Source of the DNA: Limnephilus marmoratus
Taxonomy: Eukaryota > Arthropoda > Insecta > Trichoptera > Limnephilidae
Assembly: GCA_917880885.1 (NCBI GenBank)
Contig: OU862927.1
Location: 34,437,571-34,501,570, forward strand
Direction of reading: 5' to 3'
DNA length: 64,000 nucleotides
Shown here piece by piece: positions 11,223 to 22,660 of the stretch. How positions within the stretch are numbered: the first letter of the stretch is position 1; each line of letters begins with the position of its first letter. The notes under the pieces were generated by a model. It ran no database searches, had not been told where the DNA came from, and was given only the letters and a program-made list of their open reading frames with translations. A program made the translations under genes and the position numbers.

Positions 11223-12529
11223 TATATGTATAAAGCTGTTTGTTTCTTTAAGTATAAAGTAAAATAAAATAATCATTGAATTATTTATTACTAGTAAATG
11301 GATGTAATATGTTCTTATCTCACAATAGTGACATTTTTTAATGCATTGATTCTGTAAGCCTCTACACTTCTACACCTACAGCGATAGACTTGGAATGAAA
11401 ATGACATAATTAAAATGATTGATAGGTTATCCTGTCATTCAGTTATTTCCATTGTCAATATTCTCAACTTATAAAATAATTATAGTTATGCTCGTTACAT
11501 TCTAAAAGAAGTCGTATTAATTTGCACATAATTTATAAGGATGGCGTCTAATCCAGAGGTTGTGGATTATTGCACATATTGAAATTTATTTATTTAAAAT
11601 GTAAATTATTAAATAATTATCGACAAAAAATAATTATTCAGTTGAGAACCCCTTCATGCCAAGTTACCGCCGACACAATCCTTTGAATTAAAAAACACGA
11701 CTGGGCTTCCATTTTGCGCACTCTCGTATATAACGTAAAGAGCTCGAGTGAGACCGAACGACCAAGTCACCGCTTTTATATTCTGCTTGCCCAAATGCAA
11801 GTGGAATTGTTTTATTGAGAATACCTGACATACTAACACATGTTTGATTGTATTGATGAATTTATTCCGGTTTTCCCTCTCCCTACCCCCCCCTCAAAAT
11901 TATCAAATGTTGAACGGTCCGTGGCGATAAAAAAGTTGGGGAGCACTGGTTATAGTACACATTACGGTATTTAAGTATTTGATTGATAAATTGATAAATC
12001 GTCGCAATAGGCGAGTTTAAGGTCAAAAAGGTGGCATGCCTCCCCCCCCACACCTTTCTCTGTCGCACATATGTTTTTACGCATCTTTCACTTTTGCTTA
12101 CGTTCATTGTAAAGTCAGTAACTATGCGAGAATGGATCGTACAATGTTCAAGCTGGTATTGATTTATTATTTTTTATAACATTTTTTTGTTTGTTACATT
12201 TTATTATTTTCCCTACTTGCTCACTAGTTTGGGACGTGTTGCAGCAAATAGTATATAGATTCAAATAAAACATAAACATTATATTTTAATGATTTTAAAT
12301 AATTAATTTGAATATAATTATTAAAAAGAAAAGTTTAATGAAAATATTAATAACATATAATTTATTATCTAATATAACACAGGGAGTACATTTTGAGTAT
12401 TTGCACCTACATCCAGAGTGGTAGATTTAGATAGTTTAAGTTTAGTACTGGTGTGACGAACTTTCAGAATCGAGACATTGCTTGAAATGTATTTAGCCAT
12501 GTTTAATGAAAGATAAATATTCTGATCAA
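11223..12529. other. Intergenic, nothing recognised
   Basis: AT-rich DNA with short random open frames only. No domain, RNA gene or repeat shared with other parts of the window was seen. Confidence 0.4.
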
Positions 12530-12554
12530 ATCCTTGTACTATTGTACCACCCAT

Positions 12555-12920
12555 CATAAAACACTAAAATACTCAGCCATAAAATCCTTTAACGAACTCC
12601 CTAAAGAAATACAATCCGAAAGGAATTATGAAATTTTTAAACAAAAACTTAAAAAACATTTTACCATTAACTAGTTTTAGATATGTATTACGATGTGCCA
12701 ACTTATATTTTCCACTGTGAACCAAAATGCCAACTAATATTTTTTCTATGTTTAACAACTGTCAAGTATGTATAGTACTGTCAATCTGATAGTGCTCCCT
12801 CCCTAAACACGAGAATTTCGCAATTAGGGAGGTATTGTTACCACCAATATTATATATTATATGTATTTGTTTTTTTTTTGTATATTATATGTATTGGTTT
12901 ATTGAAAAAAAAAAAAAAAA
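12555..12920 (+). mobile_element. CR1/L2-like LINE 3' end
   Basis: Encodes a short C-terminal piece (KSFNELPKEIQSE, then KQKLKKHFTIN and stop) comparable to the end of the LINE at 2.2-4.5 kb, followed by a 3' UTR with the stem-loop CCTCCCTAA/TTAGGGAGG (12798-12832) and a pure A tail (about 12904-12920). It is severely 5'-truncated. Confidence 0.75.
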
Positions 12921-12990
12921 TCTTGCTTACAAAATGCGCTAAAAAAATATATATTCCCAATTAAGTCCTCTACGTGCAAACTGGGCTAAA

Positions 12991-14497
12991 GTTCGGTTTA
13001 TGGGGGAAATTCCTAAAAAATAAAACTAGTTATTTTTATACTAATTTTGGGTCGGGGAATCCGAATCTGAAAGAATTAGGCGGCGGCAAGCAATATTAAC
13101 TGAGTTACACGACTTTAAATTTTTTTATACACACACAGGAAAATAGTCATTTTGGAAGCATTCTGATTCCTATAAAATCAAACTAGTTATTTTTATACTA
13201 ACTATGGGCCGGGGAATCCGAATCTGAAAGAATTAGGTGGCGGCAAGCAATATTAACTGAATTACACGACTTTAAAATTTTCTATACACACACACATGAA
13301 AATAGTCATTTCGGAAGCATTTTGACACACGAAGTACGAAGATCATAGAAAAACAAGATAACATAGATGTTTTTACCACACAAAATTAAGTGTTGCCATT
13401 AAGTAGTAATATCAATAACGTAAAATAACATGTTTATATTTTAAGTACTTATTATTTATAAATTTTACTCACTTTTGTATCACAAACCATGTTACATAAA
13501 CCCAGCGTAGCTGCTAAACTACTTGAACACAGGGATGTTTTTTTGCCGTGACGCGAGCAGGCGGTATAAAGGGGCACAAACCATGTTACACAAACCTAGC
13601 GTAGCCGTTAAACTACTTGAAAACAGGGATGTTTTTTGCCGTGACGCGAGCAGGCGGTATAAAGGGGCACAAACCATGTTACACAAACCTAGCGTAGCCG
13701 CTAAACTACTTGAAAACAGGGATGTTTTTTTGCCGTGACGCGAGCAGGCGGTATAAAGGGGCACAAACCATGTTACACAAACCTAGCGTAGCCGCTAAAC
13801 TACTTGAAAACAGGGATGTTTTTTTGCCGTGACGCGAGCAGGCGGTATAAAGGGGCACAAACCATGTTACACAAACCTAGCGTAGCCGCTAAACTACTTG
13901 AAAACAGGGATGTTTTTTTTGCCGTGACGCGAGCAGGCGGTATAAAGGGGCACAAACCATGTTACACAAACCTAGCGTTAGGTTAGGTTAGGTTACGCAT
14001 TTTTAAGACTACGAATTTTCATACTTTTGGTTTAAGAATACGGCCGTTGAGATAGTTGTAATTCATAATATAGGGATAAATATTTTTGAGAGCTGGTAAC
14101 ACTGCCGGCACATGTTTTTGTACATTTCTTGTTTTTCTATGATCTTCGTACTTCGTGTGTCAAAATGCTTCCGAAATGACTATTTTCATGTGTGTGTGTA
14201 TAGAAAATTTTAAAGTCGTGTAATTCAGTTAATATTGCTTGCCGCCGCCTAATTCTTTCAGATTCGGATTCCCCGGCCCATAGTTAGTATAAAAATAACT
14301 AGTTTGATTTTCTAGGAATCAAAATGCTTCCAAAATGACTATTTTCCTGTGTGTGTATAAAAAATTTTAAAGTCGTGTAACTCAGTTAATATTGCTTGCC
14401 GCCGCCTAATTCTTTAAGATTCGGATTTTCCGGCCCATAATTAGTATAAAAAAAAAAAATTTTTTTTTTTGGACCATCCCCCATAAACCGAATTTTT
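12991..14497. mobile_element. Foldback element, arm type 2, with tandem core
   Basis: Outer ends are TTCGGTTTATGGGGG and CCCCCATAAACCGAA. Arms of about 450-500 bp are inverted copies of each other and each contains an internal duplication (GGGGAATCCGAATCTGAAAG twice per arm). Between the arms is the 94-bp tandem array (13487-13985), then a short GGTTAGGTTAGG run. No coding capacity. A second copy with the same arm type is at 48784-49662. Confidence 0.85.
13487..13985. repeat. 94-bp core tandem repeat, about 5-6 copies
   Basis: CCATGTTACACAAACC recurs at 13487, 13581, 13674, 13768, 13862 and 13957. Spacing varies by 1 bp with the length of a T run. Each unit reads GCGTAGCCGCTAAACTACTT, then a T run, then GACGCGAGCAGGCGGTATAA. 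It shares CACAAACC-T-GCGTAGCC and the AAAAC...G...TGTTTTTT block with the 81-bp unit. Open frames across it are produced by the repeat. Confidence 0.93.
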
Positions 14498-14764
14498 TCC
14501 GCAAACTGTACCTAAATAAACAATAAACAGTTAATTTCAAGTGACCTCGCAGGTAAGTATAGTCCTGTATATTTTCTGCCTGTACAGTACGTTTTTACAC
14601 AGCATCGCGTCCATTGGTCAAATCATTGTAGGTGCATATAGTTTTGTATCAGTGATGGATGAACGGGTGGATGCCATTTTTAGCCATAAGTTGTTATAAT
14701 GGTTAATCTAGTTTGTAGTTAGAAGTAAGATGGTAGAAATATATTATAAGTTCGTACAGCAACC

Positions 14765-15105
14765 TTGAGGTGATTCTTCACAAAAACGGCACTATACAAG
14801 TCATTTAAATATTATTATTATTGACCAGAACGGAATCACCAGGTCCTTCCCAACTTTCCTCTCTCCACTTCCCTCAAATCGGGATGCCATTACTGGCTAC
14901 GGGCAGTTGGGGAACTTCACACAAGAGGCTCCCTCTGAGGTTTCCCTCAGAGTCTATGTCATCTTTGGGGGTGCTGAGGCAAGGGTCTTTAGTAAAGGAA
15001 AGAGTGAACCTAGGCCTTGAAGTAAAGGAAAGAGTGAACCTAGGCCTTGAAGTAAAGGAAAGAGTGAACCTAGGCCTTGAAGATACCCAAGTTGTAGGAA
15101 GGTAA
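14765..15105 (+). mobile_element. SINE/LINE-derived repeat mosaic with 30-bp triplication
   Basis: 14765-14820 has the TTGAGGTGATTCTTCACAAA ... ATTATTATT tail also seen at 34170-34237. 14821-14990 resembles the middle of the SINE at 21283 and contains a CTCTGAGG/CCTCAGAG hairpin. 15001-15090 holds three 30-bp copies marked by AGAGTGAACCTAGGCCTTGA (15001, 15031, 15061), a sequence also found once, inverted, in the LINE end near 41690-41745. Confidence 0.65.
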
Positions 15106-15237
15106 TACCATAAAACCAGAATATAATCATGGAAAGTGTATTATTGGCTTGAGGTTTTGTTTTTGTGCAATAATTCGACCAATTTAAAAATAACTGTCAG
15201 TTTGCAGAGAAAAGTTGACATAAAAAGACGGTGACTA

Positions 15238-15477
<240 letters not shown>

Positions 15478-15681
15478 CTAAAACAAGAAATGAAAACAAT
15501 ATTTAAAACTTTAAAACGCACACCTTAAAAAAACACATCACCAATCGCTTTTACACACAGCCCCAACGTAGATAAATTTGGAATTTTGCTAACTAACCTC
15601 AAAATTGAAAGCTTCCTGACCCAAATACAAATACCCCGAATGACAGTTTAACCGACAACAATTTACGGAATAAAATACTTA
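15478..15681 (-). other. Putative 5' UTR intron of coronin
   Basis: On the minus strand a strong donor (GTAAGTATTT, starting at 15682) and an acceptor (TTCTTGTTTTAG) immediately before the ATG delimit a 200-bp intron. It is inferred only from splice-site quality and position. Confidence 0.5.
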
Positions 15682-15682
15682 C

Positions 15683-15790
15683 ATTTATCTATATTATCTT
15701 ATTGTATAACTTTGTTTCATTTATTATCTATTTATCACAGATTCGAAAACCGACGGAACACTTCGCCCGGATTTATAAGAAAATACTCAA
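15683..15790 (-). promoter_or_regulatory. Putative coronin 5' UTR exon / promoter-proximal region
   Basis: The sequence upstream of the GTAAGT donor includes a moderately GC-rich patch (GGGCGAAGTGTTCCG on the minus strand) and no upstream ATG-initiated long frame. The transcription start cannot be placed, and the left boundary is a guess. Confidence 0.35.
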
Positions 15791-15849
15791 TGCAGAAACA
15801 AGCGGGCTGGACCGAAAACCAACCAACGCCATATTTGGTAATGCGCGCT

Positions 15850-16539
15850 GCTAGACTCTTGGCGTATACTTCATAGTGCATACTAGCGACATCTCTGAGC
15901 CATACAGCACTCCACTCTGTCTCATTCAGGTTCGAATCTTGGGATGGTTTAGTTTCGTTTGGACAACGTCTCCTCGAGATTTTTTTTTTATTTTACCTAC
16001 CAAAAAAAAATCTATTTTATATATCGATGTCTGGATTCCATTATGAGAGAGATAGAGCTTGGTCTTTTATTTGCGGTTCGCTTTTATTTCCAATAATGGG
16101 CACTTATTTATCCTTCTTTTCGATATTGTTCGGGTTCGAATCTTGTACAGGTTTTTTCCTCCGTGGGTTTTAGTTTCAACTCGGTATGTGTGTATGTACA
16201 TGCCACATTCATAGTTTATTATTTTCGGTGGGTGTTTGGACATCGTCTCTCATCAAGAATCTAACAAAGTAAAATAAATAAATTTATCTTTTTTAATCAT
16301 TGAGGTTCGAGGTAGGTACCTACACAGATACACGAACTAACATTGGCGTTCGAAGTATGTGCCGCTAGGTGCCGCATTATGAAATTTAGAATGGTAATTT
16401 ATTATGGGATGGTAGAACTTTACTGCCAAATCGCATTGGTATAAAAAAATACCTACTACGTTATTAATATTATATTTTCTATGCGATTTGAGACAATTTA
16501 AAATTGTTGTGTGATAATACTTTTAAATTAGAAAGCTAA
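15850..16539. other. Intergenic, upstream of coronin
   Basis: No gene was recognised. GGTTCGAATCTTG occurs twice (about 15930 and 16132), which resembles a tRNA B box, but no matching A box or cloverleaf was found. Confidence 0.4.
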
Positions 16540-17240
16540 CCAAGCAGCTGTTAATCTTATGTTTTAATTGAATATTTTATTTTATTCTTTATATCTCCTC
16601 TCTTTTATATTAATATTTATACAAAATATGTACATATATATGTGGGCTTATCAATAAGCAATGTAAACACCAGTTTTAAGTACATATATATACCTATTAT
16701 TTTAATAACTGTGCTAAGCAAACAACAGTAATAATTAGGTATTAATTGTTTATTTTATTTTACTATATTTTTTCTGTTCTCACTATATAAATGTGTAGGA
16801 TTATAATATGAAAGGCAAACACCAGTTACCACCTTATATTTTGATCATTTGCTTTTAAGTACACACATATATAACTTTTATTTATTTTTATTATCTTTTC
16901 AACAACCATGCTAAACAACCGACGGCTATTATATGTTTTAATTGGTTATTTAATTTTAATTTTATTCTTTCTCTTCTCCTTTTCTTTCTTTTTTTTCTAC
17001 AACACATGTATGTAGGACTATAATATGCAATGCATACAAAAGTTACCTAAATGTTTTAACCCTCTCAATTTCTATTAGTTACATACATGTACCTATTTAC
17101 CTTTTCTTTTTTAAATTTATATTATTTTAATAACTATGCTAAACAAATAACAGTTACTAGGTTTTAAACTTTTTTATTTTATTTTATATTCTTTTTATTT
17201 TATTTTATATTCTTTTTGTTCTTTTAATTTCATCAATTTT
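16540..17240. repeat. Diverged tandem repeat, about 200-235-bp unit, about 3 copies
   Basis: The markers AACTGTGCTAAGCAAACAAC, AACCATGCTAAACAACCGAC and AACTATGCTAAACAAATAAC at about 16710, 16905 and 17140 are each preceded by CACCAGTT/AAGTTACC and ACATATATACCTA-type strings. The spacing is irregular and the copies are heavily diverged. Confidence 0.55.
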
Positions 17241-17244
17241 CTTT

Positions 17245-17416
17245 CTTTTTTGTACAAATACAAATCATGTTCCATTTTACCCATAATAATTCGACTGTCC
17301 TAAAACGGGAATACTCCTAGTTGGGCAGTCAAAAAAATTAATGAATTATGTATATACATGTATAATCTTGTACTAAATAAACAAACAAATAAAAAAAAAA
17401 ATAAAAAAAAAAAAAT
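17245..17416 (+). mobile_element. LINE 3' end (UTR and A-rich tail only)
   Basis: A stem-loop GACTGTCC/GGGCAGTC (17293-17330) is followed within 50 bp by an A-rich tail ending in long A runs (17379-17416). The layout equals the 3' ends at 4.4, 12.8 and 45.8 kb. No coding part remains. Confidence 0.55.
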
Positions 17417-18372
17417 AGGGTGGACATTTGTTGCCAAAAGATAAGATTTGAAGGCGAAATGATGGATTAACTTCGTCAAACGTTTGAAGGGTGCAATAGG
17501 GTGGAGCGGGATTGGTTTATTTATGGGTGGAGCGGTCTAGTTGTCTTTTCTTTTGGCTTTCCGATTAGTCAGCCAATGTTTGTGTCAGGGTTGTTACGGT
17601 TGCAAAATTCTTGACATCCGCGGATTCGGATTATTAAAGGTTCGCATTTGCGGATGCGGATGAAGATGACTGAATTAATGCGAATATTCCGCATTTGCGG
17701 ATTCGCATGCGAATATCCTTAACACCCCCCTGGTTTGTATGTATGTAAACGCACGAAACCGCATAGTGAAGCCAGGTTCAGAAGTCCACATCTCGGTGCA
17801 AACTGCCGCCGGCGGACTCGGGCCAACTCGGGCACTGAGCACCCTTCTTTCTGTTTGTACACATACCTACTACAAGATGTTGACAATTTCACCGAGTAAT
17901 ACGTTTCGCGTTCTGGAGTAAAATTCTCCGAGCTCCAATAAAGAAAAGAACCGCCTTTACTAGTACGTGGTAATCGATTTAAATCGTTTTGATATATATT
18001 TCGACAGATGTAAGGACAGAATTTTAAACTTGAAAGTAAAAACTGAAAATAAGATAACGGTTTACAACGCAGTTCACTATGAGACCTTTCTGCGCGGCGG
18101 CTTCAAGTGGCGCGTGGCACGGTCGCTCCGAAGTGTCCGTATAGGCTGCTAATAATTCTACCTCCAAAATGAAACAAAAATTTACTGAAATTAGCTTTTT
18201 TAATCTAGTCCACTTTCGATTTTCTCTTTCGTTCAGGCTGAAAAAATATTTTTTTGTAAATGTTGCGAAAGAAAACGAAATTAAAGTAGATTCTCACTTC
18301 TAATTATGGTATATATTATTTTTCGATGTGGTCAGATGATCAGGAAATGCTATTTTAATCGGTATTAGTTAT
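17417..18372. other. Intergenic, nothing recognised
   Basis: It contains GGATTCGGATTA/TTCGCATTTGCGGATGCGGA repetition near 17620-17710 and short open frames without recognisable domains. Confidence 0.4.
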
Positions 18373-18637
18373 GCACGACATCTTTTTTCTGCCCGATTCC
18401 AATTAGAGACCGAAGTCAACATTTTTCGCTTTACGTGATCGCTACTTCCATCTCTATTTTCATATCTACGATTTCAGTTGGCATCGCAGTAAACAGCATG
18501 GTTCATATTGTGTTGTTAGCAGTGATGACAATTGAAATTGTAGATATGAAAATTGAGATGGAAATAGCGATCGCGTAAAGCGAAAAATGTTGACTTTTGG
18601 TCTCTAATTGGAATCGGGCTGAAAAAAGATGGCGTGT
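18373..18637. mobile_element. Palindromic MITE
   Basis: 18373-18485 and 18530-18637 are inverted copies (CGACATCTTTTTTCTGCCCG against CGGGCTGAAAAAAGATGGCG; ATTTTCATATCTACGATTTC against its complement). A roughly 45-bp centre separates them. No coding. Confidence 0.8.
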
Positions 18638-18659
18638 ATTGTAGGCATTACGTCCCGGC

Positions 18660-19105
18660 TCTCATAGGAGGCGTCTACTAATATCTACAGGAAATCCAAA
18701 AACTGAAAAAATCGAACTAATATCTATGAAAATCAAAGTGTTGACGAATATCTACAGCTCAAACTGTTTATTAATATCTATGAGAACCAAAGTGTTGACG
18801 AATATCTACAGCACTGGCAGAGGTTGGATTTGCAATTATGTATAGCGTATTGGAATAACGTAATATTGCGTAAGCAGTTTAAAAAACTTAATTTATGTAA
18901 GTATGTATGTAAAAATCCCTAATATCGGACTATTGGACACATTTAGCTGATTAGTCCAACCTACGCTCTGTAGATATTAGTTCAACCTACGCTCTGTAGA
19001 TATTGGTCAACACTCTGAAGTTCGTAGATATTAGTTCAACATATGAGCTGTAGATATTCGTCCGACATACAGGCTGTAGATATTAGTAACTGGAGTCCTC
19101 TCATA
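18660..19105. mobile_element. Inverted-repeat element with AATATCTACAG motif arrays
   Basis: Ends with CTCTCATAGGAGGCGTCTAC on the left and an inverted equivalent, AACTGGAGTCCTCTCATAT, on the right. The left half carries AATATCTACAG or AATATCTATGA at about 18680, 18721, 18756, 18774 and 18802. The right half carries the reverse complement CTGTAGATATT at about 18968, 18995, 19049 and 19075, plus one variant. Confidence 0.75.
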
Positions 19106-19420
19106 TTGCAGAATCCCCGCATTTACCCCACAAATACCCAATCGGATGTAATTTTAAATTTTCATGGCCAAAAGTAGTTTTGTTATTTGTTTTTGGGGTG
19201 TTATGCCGTGTTGCGCTACCTTCTCCTTTATCCAATGTTTCGGATAGCGTTGAGAGGAAAAAAAGAAAGGAGGAGGTAGCGCAACACGGCGTAACATAAC
19301 ATAGCACAACACCCAAAAACTAATAACAAAAATACCCAATCGGTTTAAATTCTTAGAAATTCCCCGCAATTTGGAAAATTCCCCACGAATTGGCAACCCC
19401 GGTCCATAGATAAACCAATT
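19106..19420. mobile_element. Decayed element with nested palindrome
   Basis: The AATTCCCCGCAATTTGG and TTGGCAACCCCGG strings at 19360-19405 match the ends of the hAT-type element at 56278-57537. Within the piece, 19178-19325 is palindromic (TGTTGCGCTACCTT against AGGTAGCGCAACACGG) and is flanked by AATACCCAATCGG on both sides, suggesting a nested MITE insertion with duplication. Confidence 0.5.
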
Positions 19421-19599
19421 AGATCGATGACAGAAGCGGAGGATCGCCTTCCACCTGGCGGATTTTTTTGGAACTTCTCGGAAACGGTCCGCTGGCTGAG
19501 ACATTGCCGGTGTTGCCAGATGCATGGTTTTGGGTCATTTATAGTATTTACCCCTCCGTGGTTTTTAAAAAAAACCATGCCGAACAAAAATTTGTACTT

Positions 19600-20230
19600 T
19601 TGAATGAGTAATGTAGTTTTAAGTTTTTGAACTTCAGAACAGGTTCACAATGTCTCTTTATCTAATTGTAATCTTTGTCAATAAATAATACGAATACATT
19701 AATATAATGGAATGAATATGATTACAACGTGTACAATAACTTTAATTAGGTACCTGGTACCTACACTAACTAGTGTAAAATGTAGAAACAATAAATTATT
19801 AGACTTGTGGGAGAATTTCTTTTCCCTTTTCTAAGATTTGGAATTTTTTTAATGGAGTTCTACAAATTAAGCTTCATAACGGTAAAAACATTAAATAATA
19901 AAAACGTTTGTATGCTTTGCTAAAACTGGCTAACAAAATTAGATTTGCACATTTTTTTCAGTTTAAATTTGTGTAGTTTAGCACAACTACTTTCAGTTCA
20001 CAATGTCATTTTCATAATCTCAAATTAAACAAATAAAGCAAAAATATTGAATATTGATAACTCGTTAAAAACTAGCGAACAAACTCACAAACCCGTCATG
20101 AAATTTGCACTGCTTTTCTATCTCTGAAATTTCTAGATCAACACAATTATTATTATTTTTTTTTCATAAGAACCAATGACTTTGTGGTTAGACATAATAG
20201 ATTAGACAAATACTTTGTCCTTGTCTAATT
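19600..20230. other. Intergenic, nothing recognised
   Basis: AT-rich sequence with no gene, RNA or recurring repeat. Confidence 0.4.
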
Positions 20231-20266
20231 ATGTTCTTTTGTCATATTCTTTCTCCCTCACTCAAC

Positions 20267-20455
20267 TTAGGGAACGTACCCATACTACGTGACCATTTTT
20301 TTTTTGCGATTTTTAACCACACCCCCCCCCCCCCCCCTCCCCCGGTGACCAAAAACCTAAGCAAACCGCCGCTCAAAAGACCGTCAGGCACAAAATTCTC
20401 CCCGATTCAGGTCATTCCACGGGGAGCCATAGAGCTACGAAAATATAAATAACAG
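20267..20455. mobile_element. Partial poly-C MITE
   Basis: GGGAACGTACCCATACTACG and CGATTTTTAACC followed by a long C run match the left part of the complete element at 53628-53792. The right inverted end is missing. CATTCCACGGGGAGCCATA near 20413 recurs at 55427. Confidence 0.55.
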
Positions 20456-20709
20456 CGTATTCAATATTTTTGTGACAATATCCTTAGTAGTGTCACTTCC
20501 CCGTCGGGTGGCACCCCGGGCGGTCTGCCCCCCCTCGCTAAGTTACTGCGTTCAAATGGTTTTCAGTCATCGTTGATCTCAGCCATGTTTTAACACAACG
20601 CAGTGTAGAAAAGGACCTCTCTATTTTACTTGTAGTGCAAGGTTGTGCCAAGGAAATAAGTATTGCTTTTTATGTTGCGGGAAAGAAAATGTTCGCCTCC
20701 TTAAACTCT

Positions 20710-21282
20710 TCAGTAAAATCTAGTTTTTCGAGATTTTTTAAAAATGACAGAGCAAGGGTCATACCCTTGCTCTGTCATTTTTATACCATAGTTTGGCTTC
20801 TTGATTAAAATTAAGTAAATCGTAGTATAGGCAAAAACTTTGTGCTTTTTCTTTAACATCGACATATTAAACATTGTACTGGGATGTAGCAACATTAATC
20901 CGAAAGCAGGTAAATTTTGGTCACCAAAACGCTGCTCCAATGCAGATATTAGGGAATCTAAATAAGGAATGATAATCGATCGCTTCCAAAAATCGCATGG
21001 AGTCTTAGCAAGGTAATTGGACCGATGTTGTTGGCGAGATACAATGCGTGGGACTTGTATATCAGTTCCAAAGGCAGCTGCAGTTCTAATTGAAATATCT
21101 AAAATATTTGGGCTCTCTATGTCTACATTGCTCCAATGATCATTTATAACAGAAATTATACCTTTAATATGACTCATATCATCTGCGTACATATCGATAG
21201 TTTCCGATTGTAAAGCATTGGTAATAGGTTCCAATATGCCTGCGTACTTGGCTATCAGTTGAACACGTATATACATATAATG
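20710..21282 (-). pseudogene. hAT-superfamily (ZMYM1/DUF4371-like) transposase fragment
   Basis: The minus-strand frame, after removing the first 26 residues (which are SINE sequence), encodes ITNALQSETIDM, an IRTAAAFGTDIQVPRIVSRQ segment, a RSNYLAKTPCDFWKRS segment and LDSLISALEQRF. This order is typical of the middle-to-late part of hAT-like transposases related to ZMYM1 and THAP12-type proteins. Similarity stops at about LMLLHPS, and the last 35 residues run through a hairpin unrelated to the family. The catalytic DDE positions and the C-terminal dimerisation motif cannot be identified here. It is truncated on both sides, upstream by the SINE at 21283. Confidence 0.75.
20740..20782. repeat. 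Perfect 20-bp hairpin with 3-nt loop
   Basis: AAAAATGACAGAGCAAGGGT, CAT, then the exact reverse complement. It lies at the truncated end of the transposase fragment. Confidence 0.95.
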
Positions 21283-21552
21283 ACGGGCGTCGTAGTGCAG
21301 TGGTAAGGCGCTTGACTCGCATTTCGAAGGCCGCGGGATCGAATACCGGCGTGGCAAATAAATTTAATTTGTGTATTTCACAATTTATCAATTAAAAATA
21401 TAGCCAGGTACTTCCCCACCTTCCTCTTCCCTATCTCCTTCCCCTCCCCACTGCCTTCAGCCTCACAACATACTCCAATTGGAGATGCCATAGTCCCACT
21501 GGCTCCAGAAAGGAGCAGGGACTCTTATGTGGTATTCATGTAAAAAAAAATG
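21283..21552 (+). mobile_element. tRNA-derived SINE
   Basis: A box TAGTGCAGTGG (21293-21303) and B box GATCGAATACC (21337-21347) with 33-bp spacing, followed by a body containing AATTTGTGTATTTCACAA (shared with the SINE at 32.95-33.28 kb) and a short A-run end. It interrupts the hAT-like transposase fragment. Confidence 0.85.
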
Positions 21553-21667
21553 AAAACTGATTTAATAACAGCGCAATGTAACTGATAGGCACGTTTTCTT
21601 GATGCTTCATTAATCATAATTAACTAAAAAGGTAATAATAAAAATTAACTTGATTCTCACAAATAGG

Positions 21668-22045
21668 CTACCGGGGCAGCTGCCCCCCCCCCTGTCCGTA
21701 CCTCACTACGCCCTTGAGGGTGCTTCTCCTTATTCCTGGACTTTGGGTAATAGGAATCCGAGTGATCTTTGGAGACGAAATCCATTCCCATTGACCAGGA
21801 TTGGCAGTTTTACGGTGTTTAGCTGGGAACACGGATGCTGACAGACCGGCTTCATTCGTTGAAAATTCTAAAACTTCTGCGGTCTCCTCGGCGGATTCCT
21901 CGTCCTCAGCCTTCAGATCTAAAGATACCACATGGTCACTGAGGTTATCATCGTCAGATTCAGTCAACAAACTTTTTAATTGAGCCAATGTAAGCCGCCC
22001 ACCACGCTTTTTCCAAGTAAACTTATCGAGTACAGAACCACTCAC
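21668..22045 (-). other. Unrecognised open frame, probably TE N-terminus
   Basis: A 125-residue frame starts MSGSVLDKFTWKKRGG and has an acidic central section (TESDDDN, EDEESAEETAEV). An acidic N-terminus of this kind is common in DNA-transposon proteins, but I do not recognise a family. Its C-terminal part runs into a MITE-like GTAGTGAGGTACGGACAGG sequence. Host origin is not excluded, but there is no supporting splice structure. Confidence 0.3.
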
Positions 22046-22337
22046 TATTTTGATATAATGACCAGTCTGCTAAAATTCATTCGTAAATATCAGGTTAAAA
22101 ACTTTGCGATTATTGCCAATCCTACAAAATGAATACTACAATATCTGCAGAGCAATTTAAAATTTGAAACTCAGGTGTTACGCAAATGTTCGTTTTTCGT
22201 CTTTAAGCTTCAAACCCGTCGTCCTGGCGTGGTTGGAGTTTACGACATTGCGTTGCACATCCGCAGGGCTGGCGGGGTTTGAGGCCAATGGGTTAAAATA
22301 GTGTTGAAACTGGGGTAAATTCGGATAGTAAGCCCCA

Positions 22338-22584
22338 AGGTTCGTAAAAAATGCGTTTTACAAGGTTAGCTCAAACGAGCCTTTTTCGAAAAAAAAATCG
22401 TCAGGCCACTTTCGAAATTTCGAATGCGTGACGTAGCTTGAAGTAAAACGTCACTTGTATTGCAGTTAATTCCAATCCCCCAGTTGAACATGGACTTCAA
22501 GCTACGTCATGAATTTTTAGCCAATCACCGTTTTACCCGATGAGCTCTTTAACAAGGTTAAACGAATTTTCTACGAACCTTGAG
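22338..22584. mobile_element. MITE with long terminal inverted repeats
   Basis: CAAGGTTCGTAAAAAATGCG on the left and TTTTCTACGAACCTTG on the right. The inner GACGTAGCTTGAAGT and ACTTCAAGCTACGTC also pair. No coding. Confidence 0.7.
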
Positions 22585-22660
22585 TAAACCCCGTTGAATA
22601 AGAGAGAAGTGACGGATGGGGATGTGATAGTTTTCTTATAGGTTTGGTTACAAACAAAAC

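Noticed and set aside
13523..13986. Open frames with repeated CRDASRRYKGAQTMLHKPSV
   Set aside because: They follow the 94-bp array. Frame shifts between units (93-95 bp) limit them, and both strands are open.
15930..16145. tRNA genes suggested by GGTTCGAATCTTG
   Set aside because: B-box-like strings only; no A box at the right distance and no cloverleaf.
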